Below, piece by piece: positions 33,652-45,495 of a stretch of 64,000 nucleotides of DNA (the stretch's first letter is position 1; each line of letters opens with the position of its first letter). The position numbers and the translations under genes were made by a program. The notes under the pieces were generated by a model. It had not been told where the DNA came from and made no database searches. It saw nothing but the letters and a program-made list of their open reading frames with translations. Source of the DNA: Hyphomicrobiales bacterium (GTDB taxonomy: Bacteria > Pseudomonadota > Alphaproteobacteria > Rhizobiales > Xanthobacteraceae); assembly GCA_016713235.1 (NCBI GenBank), contig JADJPN010000002.1, positions 558,001-622,000 on the forward strand, given 5' to 3'.

Positions 33652-33669
33652 GTCGTCCATATGGGCGAC
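33652..33669 (-). promoter_or_regulatory. Palindromic operator candidate before the dioxygenase gene
   Basis: GTCGTCCATATGGGCGAC is an 18-bp palindrome with one mismatched pair. It lies 25 bp upstream of the dioxygenase start and so within its promoter. Quinone-induced dioxygenases are often repressed by MarR-type regulators that bind such sites; no regulator gene is adjacent. Confidence 0.4.
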
Positions 33670-33843
33670 CCGCCGACGGCTATAAGGCTTGCAAGCGGCG
33701 ATTGCGGCGGCGCATTCCGGCAATGCAGGGCGGCCATACACCATCTGGCGCAAATTTCACCGCCCGCATGGCCGTCCATTAAACTCTTGGAAACCATAAC
33801 TATCCGAGACTTACGCTGTATTTGGTAGCGTTCCGGGGTCGTT

Positions 33844-34620
33844 ATGGAAGCGTTTCGGCAAGCGACGAAGCATATCCATGCTTCGGATGTGGTTTCGCTT
33901 CTGCGCGAGGTCTATCCCGAGGGTGTGAGCGGACGGAACGAAGCCGAGGCTCTGATCGCATTCGATCGGGAGTGCCCAGATCCGGCGCCGGAGTGGCACG
34001 GCTTCATGGCCGAAGCAGTAACCGATCACCTGCTGCGCCGGTCGCAGCCGTACGGCGTTCTAACGGCTGAAAAAGCCGAGTGGCTCATGCATGCGGTCGC
34101 GCCAAGCGGACGCATCGCTACCCGCGGCGGCATCGAGACGCTGGTGCGAACGATCAAATTTGCCGATGTATTGCCGGTTTCGCTTGCTGCTTTCGCGATC
34201 CGCGAATTATGGGCACGCGCGCAAGCTCTGGATGGCACCGATGTCGCCTTGCTGCGCCGGATACTCGAAGCCGGGACGGGGGCTGTCACGGGCGAAGAAG
34301 CCGAAGCGTTATTTGATCTGCACGATACGGTCGCCGGTGGCGCCAATCATCGGTCTTTCGACGATCTCATGTTTCGCGCGATCGCGAATTTTCTGATGGG
34401 GGCATCGGGCTGCGAAACGCTGCCACGTGTACGAGCGCTTGCGCGCGAACCGGGGCGCGACGCGGGCAAGAATATCGCCGCCGAGCACTGCGCTTGGCTC
34501 TCCTCGCGCATCATGCGGGACGGCAAGCCGACCGCCGCCGAACATGCGCTGCTAACATTGATCGGATATCGCACGGAACCGGATCCGTCGTTGCGGCGTT
34601 TCTTCAATCACGCCGCCTGA
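33844..34620 (+). CDS. Conserved-looking hypothetical protein
   Basis: A 258-residue soluble, mainly helical protein starting at ATG 33844. It has no signal peptide, membrane helix or nucleotide-binding motif. Segments such as AEKAEWLMHAVAPSGRIATR and AEHCAWLSSRIMRDGKPTAAEHALLTLI suggest repeated helical units (each with ALLxxI-like ends). Coding composition is normal. I do not recognise the family. It is followed after 59 bp by the DUF4010-type membrane protein. Confidence 0.7.
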   Translation: MEAFRQATKHIHASDVVSLLREVYPEGVSGRNEAEALIAFDRECPDPAPEWHGFMAEAVTDHLLRRSQPYGVLTAEKAEWLMHAVAPSGRIATRGGIETLVRTIKFADVLPVSLAAFAIRELWARAQALDGTDVALLRRILEAGTGAVTGEEAEALFDLHDTVAGGANHRSFDDLMFRAIANFLMGASGCETLPRVRALAREPGRDAGKNIAAEHCAWLSSRIMRDGKPTAAEHALLTLIGYRTEPDPSLRRFFNHAA

Positions 34621-34679
34621 CTTATAGAAGGCCGTCGTGGTAGCTTGCGTGGCTGCTCATTAGCCCCGGGATCACGCTG

Positions 34680-36008
34680 TTGGATTTCAATTTTTTCCAG
34701 GAGCTCGACCTCGTTCGCCGTCTTGCCGTTGCGACGCTGATCGGCCTTCTGATCGGCATCGAGCGCGGCTGGCGCGAGCGAAACGCGCATGGTGGCACGC
34801 GCACCGCGGGCATCCGCACTTTCACGCTGATCGGGTTGCTCGGCGGCATTATCGGCCTTTCGGCGCGTGCGTTCGAAGACAAAATCGCGGGTGCTGTACT
34901 CGTCGCCGTCGTCTTTGCGGTCTTCGCCGTACTGTTCGCGTGGTATCGGATGCGCGAGAACATCGCGGACAAGAATTTCGGGTTCACCACCGTCGTTGCG
35001 GCCATGGCGACCTTTGGACTCGGCGTTTACTCGTTGCTGGGTAACGCAAATATTTCCGCTGCGATCGGCGTCGCGATGATGGTCATTCTCGTCACCCGCG
35101 AACCACTTCACGGATTGCTTGAGAAAGTGACATGGCCGGAGCTGCGCGCCGCGGTCATTTTGCTTGCGATGACGTTTCTCGCGTTGCCGTTCATTCCCGA
35201 TCAGAGCTTCGGGCCTTATGGCGGCGTCAATCCGCGGCAAGTCTGGTTGCTCGCGGTCATTCTCGCGGCCGTGTCCTTCCTCGGTTATGTCGCCGTGAAA
35301 ACCCTGGGCCGCAGGGAGGGGACGTTGATTTCCTCCGCGGCGGGCGGGCTTGTCTCTTCGACAGCAGTCACGCTCGCGGCATCCCGCGTCGCTGCTGCCG
35401 ATAAGAATGGTCTTCGCTTTCACGCTGCGAGCGTCGCGATCGCAACCGCGATCTCACTCGCAAAAACGCTGTTGCTCGTTTACGCGCTGAATCGCGCAGC
35501 GGGACTCATGGTCGCTGCGCCGCTTGCGGGCGGGTCGCTGGCCGCGCTGACCGCCGGTCTTTTGTTCGTGCTCGGCGGCTCAAAGAAGCGGGCGAAAGAA
35601 TCCTTCGAGCTTCGCAATCCGTTTTCGTTGCGCGAGACATTGATGTTAGCGGCGCTTATCGGTGCCGTTACCTTCGCCGTCCAAGTGTTCTCGGCATGGT
35701 TTGGTACCGCCGGCGGCCTCATCACCGCGCTGATCTCAGGATCGGTCGATGCCGATGCGGCCGCGGTTTCGCTCGCCCGGCTCGGCGCCGGGTCGATCAG
35801 TCCTGCCGTGGCAGCGCTCGGCATCGTGCTCGCGGTGTCGGCGAATAACATCTTCAAGTTTTTCATCGGGGTCGGTGCCGCCGGGCGGCCTTTTGCACCC
35901 TATCTTTTGGCGGCCATTGGCATTCCGGTTGCGGTCATGCTCGTGGTGGCGGCCGGTGTCCTGCTATTTCTGGGCGGGGTGGAAGCCCTTTCCGTAAAGC
36001 CTGTATGA
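34680..36008 (+). CDS. MgtC/SapB-DUF4010 family membrane protein
   Basis: A 442-residue membrane protein starting at TTG 34680. Residues ~10-150 match the MgtC/SapB domain (ATLIGLLIGIERGWRER, GTRTAGIRTFTLIGLLGG, MVILVTREPLH). The remainder has eight or more helices of DUF4010 type (SSAAGGLVSSTAVTLAASRVA, GGLITALISGSVDADAAAVS). Function is unknown, and a role in magnesium homeostasis is only suggested by MgtC. It precedes pccA by 68 bp. Confidence 0.88.
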   Translation: MDFNFFQELDLVRRLAVATLIGLLIGIERGWRERNAHGGTRTAGIRTFTLIGLLGGIIGLSARAFEDKIAGAVLVAVVFAVFAVLFAWYRMRENIADKNFGFTTVVAAMATFGLGVYSLLGNANISAAIGVAMMVILVTREPLHGLLEKVTWPELRAAVILLAMTFLALPFIPDQSFGPYGGVNPRQVWLLAVILAAVSFLGYVAVKTLGRREGTLISSAAGGLVSSTAVTLAASRVAAADKNGLRFHAASVAIATAISLAKTLLLVYALNRAAGLMVAAPLAGGSLAALTAGLLFVLGGSKKRAKESFELRNPFSLRETLMLAALIGAVTFAVQVFSAWFGTAGGLITALISGSVDADAAAVSLARLGAGSISPAVAALGIVLAVSANNIFKFFIGVGAAGRPFAPYLLAAIGIPVAVMLVVAAGVLLFLGGVEALSVKPV

Positions 36009-36076
36009 AGCCTGATTGACAAAGGTTATATTGCGCCGCAAACCAGATCAGGGTTTGCGTTAAGTCCGGGCGGGGC

Positions 36077-38088
<2,012 letters not shown>

Positions 38089-38151
38089 CGCGATGAACGT
38101 TCCCGATCTTCTCTTTTCGTCAAAAGGGGCGATCGAGCCGCAGCCCTTCGC

Positions 38152-38598
38152 GTGACACCACGTCTTTATTTTGCATACGGCTCGAACATGGACCGCGCGC
38201 ACATGGCGTGTCTCTGCCCGCAAGCGGAAGCATATGGCGTCGCTTCGCTGCGCTCATATAGATACGTGATTGCGGCGTCGGGTTTTGCCACCGTCATTCC
38301 GTGGCCGGGTTCATTCGTGCACGGCGTGCTCTGGAAAGTCGGTCCGAAAGAGATCGCGGCACTCGACCGTTACGAAGACGTTGCAGGCGGGCTTTATCGC
38401 GCCATACAACTTCCGATCAAATATGATGATCGTCTGCTGCGCGCGCTGATTTATCTTGCGAGCGGAGACAAGACCGGCGCGAGCCCGCCCGGCTATGTCG
38501 AGAAAATCGTTGCCGCGGCGAGGGAGTGGAACCTTCCGCCGGATTACGTCGCTTACCTTGAGAAGCAGGGACCGGCACTGGCAAGGCGCGCAAGATGA
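38152..38598 (+). CDS. Gamma-glutamylcyclotransferase-like (AIG2/GGCT) protein
   Basis: A 148-residue protein starting at GTG 38152. The GGCT-fold signature FAYGSNMDRAHM is followed by GFATVIPWPGSFVHGVLWKV and a catalytic-type glutamate in DRYEDVAGGLYR. Family members cyclise gamma-glutamyl dipeptides or act on related amides; the substrate is not assignable. Its stop overlaps the acylphosphatase start (ATGA), so the two are coupled. Confidence 0.85.
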   Translation: MTPRLYFAYGSNMDRAHMACLCPQAEAYGVASLRSYRYVIAASGFATVIPWPGSFVHGVLWKVGPKEIAALDRYEDVAGGLYRAIQLPIKYDDRLLRALIYLASGDKTGASPPGYVEKIVAAAREWNLPPDYVAYLEKQGPALARRAR

Positions 38599-38891
38599 AA
38601 CAACTCGTGCATCTGTCCATCAAGGGAATTGTGCAGGGTGTCGGCTATCGCGCCTTCGTGGAACTTGAGGCCGAAACACGCGGACTTGAAGGGTGGGTTC
38701 GAAATCGTCGCGATGGTTCGGTGGAAGCGGTGGTGTTCGGCCAAAAGGGCGACGTCGATCGACTGATTGAAGCCTGCCGCGAGGGACCGCCGGCGTCTCG
38801 CATCATCTCTGTCGACGTCAGCAGCGCGGATCCGGGATTACTCAATCTCCGCCCGGCGGGCGAGAAATTCGCAACACTGCCGACGGTCTGA
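38595..38891 (+). CDS. acyP: Acylphosphatase
   Basis: A 98-residue enzyme that hydrolyses carboxyl-phosphate bonds. The signature SIKGIVQGVGYRAF carries the catalytic arginine, and GLEGWVRNRRDGSVEAVVFG carries the catalytic asparagine. Length is normal for the family. It overlaps the upstream GGCT-like gene by 4 bp and is convergent with lipB. Confidence 0.95.
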   Translation: MKQLVHLSIKGIVQGVGYRAFVELEAETRGLEGWVRNRRDGSVEAVVFGQKGDVDRLIEACREGPPASRIISVDVSSADPGLLNLRPAGEKFATLPTV

Positions 38892-38923
38892 GCGGAGTAG
38901 GGCGACTGGAATACGGACGAGAT

Positions 38924-39607
38924 TTAGCCGAATACCTCGGCGAATTTCGCGCGCAGAACTTCGTCAATTTCCGCCATGCTGGCCTTCACGCCGAGATCGG
39001 CAAGCGATGTCACGCCATAGCGTTGTTCCGAGATTCCGCAGGGCGTGATCGCGGAGAAGTGCGAAAGGTTGGGCGCGACGTTCAGGCTGACGCCGTGGAA
39101 GGTGACGCCCTTGCGGACGCGAATGCCGAGCGCCGCGATCTTGTCCTCGAAGCTTTCGCCTTTGTCGGGCCGTGCGACCCAGACACCGATGCGTCCCTCG
39201 CGCCGTCCCGCGGCGACGTCGAAAGCGGCCAGCGTCCGGATCAGCCACTCTTCGAGATCGTGGACGAATTTGCGCACATCGCCGCCGCGCGCCTTCAGGT
39301 TGAGCATCACATAACCGACCCGTTGGCCGGGGCCGTGATAGGTGTAGCGCCCGCCGCGGCCGGTTTTGAAAACCGGAAAGCGATCTGAGACGAGCAATTC
39401 GCCTTCGTCGGCACTGGTGCCTGCCGTGATCAGGGGCGGGTGTTCCAGCAGCCAGACCAGTTCCTGAGCCTTACCGAGCGCAATGGCTTCTGCCCGAGCT
39501 TCCATCGCGGCCAGCGCCTGCGGATAGGCGACTTGCCCCTCGGAAAACCACCACTCGATGACGGTTTCAGGGGCTCCGGGCCGGCTCTATTAACCTCTCG
39601 CTAACCA
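38924..39607 (-). CDS. lipB: Octanoyltransferase LipB, frameshifted near the N-terminus in the assembly
   Basis: Transfers octanoyl groups from ACP to lipoyl domains. The catalytic domain is intact: LVWLLEHPPLITAGTSADEG, GGRYTYHGPGQRVGYVMLNL, and the acyl-thioester cysteine in SAITPCGISEQRYGVTSL. The intact frame lacks a start before residue ~30. At GGGG 39570-39573 one fewer base joins it to an upstream frame from ATG 39607 (VSERLIEPARSPETVIEWW), giving a normal ~228-residue LipB. The break is therefore probably a sequencing indel. Confidence 0.88.
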
Positions 39608-39643
39608 TAAATGTGCTGATTTTACCGGGATTTCAGGGGGAAG

Positions 39644-39892
39644 GTGCCCGTGGCCAAGATCGACGACGTTCAGTGCGACATATCGGTAATGCTGGGCGAA
39701 TCCATGGTTCCCATCCACCAGCTCCTGCGCATGGGCCGCGGGGCCATTATCGAACTGACCGCCACCGAGGACGATGAAGTGACGATTCTCGCCAATAACA
39801 TGCCGGTCGCCAAGGGCATGGTCGTGGTCGAGGGCAGCGCCATCGCCGTCTCTGTGACCCGTTTGCTGCCGCGCCCGGCGACTATGCGCTAA
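39644..39892 (+). CDS. FliN-like SpoA-domain protein
   Basis: An 82-residue protein that is essentially one surface-presentation (SpoA/FliMN C-terminal) domain: ISVMLGESMVPIHQLLRMGRGAIIEL, VTILANNMPVAKGMVVVEG and AVSVTRLL. This matches the motor-switch protein FliN, which is usually longer. GTG 39644 or GTG 39650 may be the start after a GGGGGAAG site. No other flagellar or secretion genes occur in the window, so it may be a stand-alone FliN homologue. Confidence 0.82.
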   Translation: MPVAKIDDVQCDISVMLGESMVPIHQLLRMGRGAIIELTATEDDEVTILANNMPVAKGMVVVEGSAIAVSVTRLLPRPATMR

Positions 39893-39974
39893 ATCGCGGA
39901 CGAGCATACGCTAAATGACGGATCGGGCTTGAGGCTGCGAGGCGATTTTGTTAAGCCCTCGCGGCTTGGTTCCT

Positions 39975-40059
39975 GCGGTCGTGGCGGAATTGGTAGACGC
40001 ACTACCTTGAGGTGGTAGCGGGTAACACCGTGAAGGTTCGAGTCCTTTCGACCGCACCA
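39975..40059 (+). tRNA. tRNA-Leu (anticodon GAG)
   Basis: A class II tRNA of 85 nt with encoded CCA. The acceptor gcggtcg pairs with cgaccgc. The anticodon stem ctacc/ggtag encloses the loop TTGAGGT, giving anticodon GAG. A long variable arm follows, and the T-loop reads ggttcgagtcc. Confidence 0.97.
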
Positions 40060-40076
40060 GGCTTTCGAACGATCAG

Positions 40077-40114
40077 ACGGCCCGCGGCGCGGCAAATCGC
40101 GCAAGGCGGGCCGT
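40077..40114 (+). terminator. Hairpin after tRNA-Leu
   Basis: A perfect 9-bp stem (acggcccgc 40077-40085 with gcgggccgt 40106-40114) with an inner gcgcg/cgcgc pairing, followed by TTGCGTT. It probably ends the tRNA transcript, although the T-run is weak. Confidence 0.6.
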
Positions 40115-40182
40115 TTGCGTTCGCGAAACGCGCTGCCTAGAACGAAAGTAACTGCATTCCTCGCGACAAGGAGATTCGCCAA

Positions 40183-41597
40183 ATGCCCGTGGCCGAAAGC
40201 CCCGCCGGCATGCGCGACGCCGACCTCCTGCTGCCGCTTCGCGGCGAGGAAGGGCAGATCTCCGCCGACTTTCTGGATGCCTTGTCGCGCGCGGTGGAGA
40301 CCGCCGACGGGCCGCAGGTGCGGGCGCTCGCGGGCGATCTGCATGAAGCCGATCTCGGCGACCTGATCGAGGCGCTGCCGGCGGATCAGCGTTCCAGACT
40401 GGTCGAACTGCTCGGCACCGATTTCGACTTCACCGCGCTGACCGAAGTCGACGACATCGTCCGCGAGGAAATTCTCGAAGAGCTTCCGAACGAGATCGTT
40501 GCCGAGGGGATGCGCGACCTCGATTCAGACGACGCCGTCCGAATTCTCGAAGACCTTCCGGAAGAAGACCAGGCGGAGATTCTCGAGCGGCTTCCGGATG
40601 ACGAGCGGCAGGAACTGGAGCGCGGCCTCGATTATCCCGAGGAATCCGCCGGCCGGCGCATGCAGACCGATTTCCTGGCGGTGCCGCCGGAGTGGACTGT
40701 CGGTCAGACCATCGATTACGCGCGCGAGGATTCCGATCTGCCGGATTCGTTCTATGCGATCTTCGTCGTCGACGAAGATCGGCGCTTCGTTGGCGGGGTG
40801 CCGCTCGACAAGTTGCTGCGCTCGCAGCGTCCAGTGAAGATTGTCGATATCATGGTGGGCGACTGGCGCGTGGTGCAGGCGACCGCCGACCAGGAAGAAG
40901 CCGCGCGCACCTTCGAGCGGTACAATCTCGTCTCTGCGCCGGTGGTCGATGACGACGGCAAACTGGTCGGCGTGCTCACGATCGATGACGTCGTCGACGT
41001 CATCGAGGAAGAAGCAGCGGAAGACATCAAGGCGCTCGGCGGCGTTTCGCGCGAGGAAGAAATTTCGGACTCTTTGTTCTACACCGCACGTTTGCGGCTG
41101 CCGTGGCTCGTGCTCAATCTCGTCATGGCGTTTTCGTCGGCTGCGATCATCGGCTTCTTCTCGACCTCGATTGCACAGATGGTGGCGCTCGCGGTCTTGA
41201 TGCCGATCGTGGCGTCGCTCGGCGGCAACGCGGCGACGCAAGCGATGACCGTTACCGTGCGGGCGATCGCGACAAGCGAGTTGACCGGGCATAACGCGCC
41301 GCGCATTACGCTGCGCGAACTTGCCGTCGGATTTTTAACGGCATCGCCGTTGCGGTATTGCTGGGATCGGTCGCGGCGTTCTGGTTTCAAAACGTGCATC
41401 TCCGGGCGGTCATCGCCGCGCCCTTGGTATTAAGCATGTGCGGGGCGGGGCTCGCGGGCATGCTTATTCCTCTGGCGCTGCAACGTGCGGGCTATGATCC
41501 GGCTGTGGCTTCCGCGGTATTTGTCACCACGGTCACCGATGTACTCAGCTTTTTCTCCTTTCTCGGCTTTGCAACCTGGTGGTTCCGGCTCGGATAA
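40183..41597 (+). CDS. mgtE: Magnesium transporter MgtE, frameshifted near the 3' end in the assembly
   Basis: A gated Mg2+ channel. The N-domain (LPADQRSRLVELLG, DDAVRILEDLPEEDQAEILE) is followed by two CBS domains (residues ~140-265; VVDDDGKLVGVLTIDDVVDVI) and membrane helices with AVLMPIVASLGGNAATQA. At the T-run near 41332-41336 the frame is lost; one extra T restores GFFNGIAVAVLLGSVAAFW and the final helices up to 41597 (total ~471 residues, normal). AAGGAG precedes the ATG. Confidence 0.9.
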
Positions 41598-41692
41598 GCT
41601 CCGGTTAACCGGCGCTTAACCAGTAAGATCGCTTTGCGTTACCCGCTGACCCCACATTAAGAAGCGTGGGCCTAGCGTTCCCCAAAAGAAGC

Positions 41693-43919
41693 ATGAGAGT
41701 CATGGGGAAGCTTCTCGATAAACGCTGGGTCGGTGACCAGCTCGTCGCCGTCGTAGGCCTGCTTGTGGCCGCGGCGATGGCAGCGCTGCTGGGCGCTGTC
41801 ATTCCTCGTCGCCGAGCGCGTCGATGAGAGCGCCGTCTCCCGCGAACAGGAACTTCTGAAGGCGACCTTATCCGGCATCGATACGCGCATCCGCAGCGAT
41901 CTCACCGGAATCACGATCAATGAGAGCTCATTGACCGAGTCGACGCCGGAGCAAGCACGCTGGCTGCATCGCCATTTTGGCGGGCGCCTTTATCAAGGCG
42001 GCCTTTATGACCTCGCTTTCGTATTCGGCGCGCAAGATAACCCGATCTATTCCAATATAGGCGGTGAGCTTGTCTCGAATCTAACCAAGTTCGATGTCGA
42101 TCAGAAGCTGATCAAATTGATCGGCGATGTTCGCACGAGTTACGAAGGAGCGATCGCAATCGGAGATCTGCTCGCCGCGGCGGGTGAAACCATTCCGCCG
42201 CCTGCGCCGGTCTATGGTTCGATCTTCACACGCATTGATAACAGGCCGGCAATAATTGCGGCTGTCGCTGCGCCGCCGCTTTCCATGCGTGGTGACAGCG
42301 CGGTTTCGATAAGCCCGATTGTCGCCGTCGTCGCATTCCTCGATCAGCACATGGTCCGCGAAATCGAGCGTGAGATGGCGATCACTGGAATCCGGGTCGA
42401 TCGATCGCAACGCGCTAAAGAAGGCGAACTCGCTTTTGAGGTGCCGATGGAAGGCGGCGAAACCTCTGCCTGGCTATACTGGCGCGCCTATCGGCCGGGC
42501 AGCGCCATCCTTGCGCGCATCGCGCCATCGCTTGGCGTAATCACGCTGTTCTTCGGCTTCATAACGCTCATCGTACTGCGTACCATGCGTAAGTCCACGC
42601 AGGAGCTTGCAATCAGCGAGCGGCGCGCGGTCGAAATGGCGTATCGCGATCCGCTAACGGGACTCGCAAACCGTGTGCGGCTCGTCGAAACGCTAAAAGA
42701 CCAGATACCAAAGCTAACGCCAGGGCAGAAGCTTGGGCTGTTTTTTCTGGATCTCGACGGTTTCAAGTATATCAACGATACGCTCGGCCATCCGGTCGGC
42801 GACGAATTGCTCGCAATGGTCGGCGAACGGATCGAAGGCATCCTGGGCTCCAAAGGCATGACGGTGCGCTTCGGTGGCGACGAGTTCGCCGTGCTTGCGC
42901 CCATTTCGCAGACCGACGAGATCGGCAGAATTGCCGCGCGCATCATTGAAACCGTGCGTCAGCCGGTGAATGCAGCCGATCACATGCTGCATGTTGGTGT
43001 GACGCTCGGAGTTTCGCTGGTGCCGGATCACGGCACGGAGCCGGAAGAGTTGCTCCGCCGCGCGGATATCGCGCTCTATAAGGCAAAGGCTGAAGGACGC
43101 GGTACTTATCGCATGTTCGAACTCGCCGATGAGACCGTGCTGCAAAGCCGCCGCGCGATCGAGCGTGATATCGAACGCGCCATGTGGCACGATGAATTCT
43201 TTACGGTGTATCAGCCGCTTTACTCGGCGGATGGCGAGCGCCTCGAGGGCGTCGAAACGCTGGTGCGCTGGCAACATCCCGAGCGCGGTCTGGTGCCGCC
43301 GGCTGACTTCATTCACGTTGCTGAAAAGTCTGGTCTGATCGTGAGGTTAGACGAATGGGTGCTGCGTAAGGCTTGCGAACATGGTGCGCAGTGGCCGGAG
43401 ATTTCCGTCGCTGTGAATATGTCGCCGTCGAACTTCCGGCATTCCAACCTCGCCGAGCGCGTGAAGCGGGTGGTGGAGGAGACCGGATTCGACCCGCGCC
43501 GCCTAGAGATCGAAATTACCGAAGGCATGCTGCTTAATGCGAACGACGAAGTGTTGTTCGATCTTCAGGAATTGCGCGAGTTCGGAATCCGTTTCGCAAT
43601 AGACGACTTCGGCACCGGCTATTCTTCGCTTGGCTATCTCGGCAGCTTCCCGATCGACAAGATCAAAATCGATCAGAGCTTCGTGCAGAATTTAGGGGTG
43701 AAGGAAGACGCCGCGGCGATCGTCGAGTGCGTCGCGCGTCTCGGCCGTGCGCTTGGGCTTGTTGTCACCGCGGAAGGTGTGGAAACGACGGCGCAGCACC
43801 GCTTCGTGCGTGCGGCTGGCTGCCAGCAAATCCAGGGTTATATGCTCTCGAAACCAATTCTTCCGGCGGAAATCAGCGAGCTACTGCGCAATCCGGGTCG
43901 CCGACACCAGCGGGCGTAA
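41693..43919 (+). CDS. Membrane GGDEF-EAL cyclic di-GMP enzyme with CHASE4-like sensor, frameshifted in the assembly
   Basis: The N-terminal helix reads from ATG 41693 (or 41702) in one frame (LVAVVGLLVAAAMAALL) and jumps frame at GGG 41791-41793. Removing one G gives LLALSFLVAERVDES and a continuous protein of ~741 residues. A periplasmic CHASE4-like domain, a second helix (VITLFFGFITLIVL), an intact GGDEF motif (RFGGDEFAVL) and an EAL domain follow. The EAL signature reads ETL, but DDFGTGYSS, KIDQSFV and AEGVET are kept, so phosphodiesterase activity is plausible. Confidence 0.88.
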
Positions 43920-43921
43920 GG

Positions 43922-44482
43922 CTACTCGACAATCAGAGAAGAAGCGGCGGCACGCAGGCCCGCGTCGCGGCGGCCCGCGATCAGGCTTTGTCCGAACACG
44001 AACGCGTAGAACAGAAACGCTTTCGCTTCGCTCTCCGTGTTCTTGCTGCCCAGCTTTGCGAATAGCGCGGATACCCGCACGAGACGTTCACTATCAACCA
44101 TCGCGACCGCATCGGCGGCACGGCTGTCGGCGCGGGCAAGGCCGCGGATCGAAAGCTCGATAGCAAGACCCTGCGCATGTGGCCCGCGCGCGTAGAGGTC
44201 AATCAGGCGATAGAGCAGGGCACGCGGATCGCTATCGTCCTGCGTTTCATTGCGGATTGCGCGGACGCGTCCTTCGGCCCAGCGCAGGAACATCGCCGCG
44301 AGCAGCGCGTCGCGATCCGTGAAGTGCCAGTAGAAGCTACCCTTGGTGACGCCGAGCGTGGCCGCAATCGGCTCCACCCGCACGCCACCCCAGCCGTGGG
44401 CTGCGAGCTCAGCGAATGCGGCGGCAATCCATGCGCGCCGGTCGAGGCGCGGCAGCTTCTTCACGCGGGCTGACGGCGGCAT
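43922..44482 (-). CDS. TetR-family transcriptional regulator
   Basis: A 186-residue repressor with an N-terminal helix-turn-helix (VRVEPIAATLGVTKGSFYWHF) and a helical ligand domain. It is divergent from the thioesterase/ivd operon across a 95-bp gap that holds a perfect inverted repeat, so it very probably represses that operon and itself. The ligand may be an acyl-CoA, by analogy with other TetR regulators of acid catabolism. Confidence 0.9.
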   Translation of the reverse strand: MPPSARVKKLPRLDRRAWIAAAFAELAAHGWGGVRVEPIAATLGVTKGSFYWHFTDRDALLAAMFLRWAEGRVRAIRNETQDDSDPRALLYRLIDLYARGPHAQGLAIELSIRGLARADSRAADAVAMVDSERLVRVSALFAKLGSKNTESEAKAFLFYAFVFGQSLIAGRRDAGLRAAASSLIVE

Positions 44483-44515
44483 GGCTTATGCCTAGCCGAT
44501 TGACCGTGAAAATAC

Positions 44516-44533
44516 CATACGCTACCGTATGGA
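44516..44533. promoter_or_regulatory. TetR operator in the divergent promoter region
   Basis: CCATACG (44516-44522) and CGTATGG (44527-44533) form a perfect 7-bp inverted repeat around CTAC. A possible -35 box, TTGACC, lies at 44501-44506, so the operator overlaps the promoter toward the thioesterase operon. Confidence 0.7.
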
Positions 44534-44577
44534 AAATAAAGCTAATAAGAAACTGACGTTTACGAGGGGGAAGGCCG

Positions 44578-45069
44578 ATGCCGGGCACAAGCTCGCGCGA
44601 AGGCATTGCGCGCTTTGAGCCGCGCAATCCGGCGTGGGAAAAGAAGTCGCGCGAAATTTTCGAGCGGCAGAGCTTCATGCGTATGATCGGCGCTCGCATT
44701 GTCCTGCTCGCGCCGGGCGCATGCGATATCGAATTGCCTTACCGGGACGATCTTTGTCAGCAGAACGTCTATCTGCACGGCGGCGTGGTGACGTCGATCG
44801 CGGATACTTCCTGCGGCATTGCTTCATCGACGTTGATGTCAGCGCAAGCGGGCGTGCTCTCGGTCGAATTCAAATACAATATGATGGCTGCGGCTGCGGG
44901 AGAGCGTTTCATCGCGCGCGGCCGTGTGATCCGCCCGGGCCGCACGCTGACGGTTGCGGAGAGCGCGGTTTTTGCCGTCAAAGACGGAACGGAAACCGAA
45001 ATCGGCCGCATGCTCGCCACCATGATGTTTCTGGAAGGCAAAGGCGAAATGCAGGGCGCCGCCACATGA
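44578..45069 (+). CDS. PaaI-family hotdog thioesterase
   Basis: A 163-residue hotdog protein with CQQNVYLHGGVVTSIADTSCG, the PaaI active-site pattern, followed by LSVEFKYNMMAAAAGERF. It probably hydrolyses acyl-CoA intermediates. It is the first gene of the TetR-controlled operon, and its stop overlaps the next thioesterase gene (ATGA). The start ATG 44578 follows GAGGGGGAAGG. Confidence 0.87.
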   Translation: MPGTSSREGIARFEPRNPAWEKKSREIFERQSFMRMIGARIVLLAPGACDIELPYRDDLCQQNVYLHGGVVTSIADTSCGIASSTLMSAQAGVLSVEFKYNMMAAAAGERFIARGRVIRPGRTLTVAESAVFAVKDGTETEIGRMLATMMFLEGKGEMQGAAT

Positions 45070-45494
45070 GCGCGCAGACAACATATTTCGGCACGGTCTA
45101 TCCCGGCGAGACCGATCACATGGGCCACCTGAACGTCGCCTACTATGTGCAGAAGTTCGATGCTGCGACCTGGAACTTCTTCTTCAACATTGGCGTCACG
45201 CCCTCGATGTTGCGCGAAACGTCGGTCGGGATCGCAGCTGTCGAGCAGACACTGAACTACAGCAAAGAATTGATGCCGGGCGATGTGCTCGAAATCCACA
45301 CGCGAATTCTCGATCTCTCCGAGAAGAAGGTGCGCTTCCGCCACGAAATGATTCACCGTGAGAGCGGGCAGGTGGCGGCGACCTGCGAATTGCTTTGTGT
45401 CTGTTTCGACCGCGACGCGCATAAATCGCGCGCATTCCCGCCTGAAGCAATGGAGAAAGCTCGGGCAGCCTTAGACGCCGCGCAAGGAGCGTAA
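45066..45494 (+). CDS. 4-hydroxybenzoyl-CoA thioesterase-like acyl-CoA thioesterase
   Basis: A 142-residue hotdog thioesterase of the YbgC/4HBT type. It starts at ATG 45066, overlapping the previous stop. The pattern TVYPGETDHMGHLNVAYYVQKFD carries the active-site Asp/His region, then EQTLNYSKELMPGDVLEI. It lies directly before isovaleryl-CoA dehydrogenase, so acyl-CoA recycling during branched-chain acid breakdown is likely. Confidence 0.85.
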   Translation: MSAQTTYFGTVYPGETDHMGHLNVAYYVQKFDAATWNFFFNIGVTPSMLRETSVGIAAVEQTLNYSKELMPGDVLEIHTRILDLSEKKVRFRHEMIHRESGQVAATCELLCVCFDRDAHKSRAFPPEAMEKARAALDAAQGA

Positions 45495-45495
45495 C

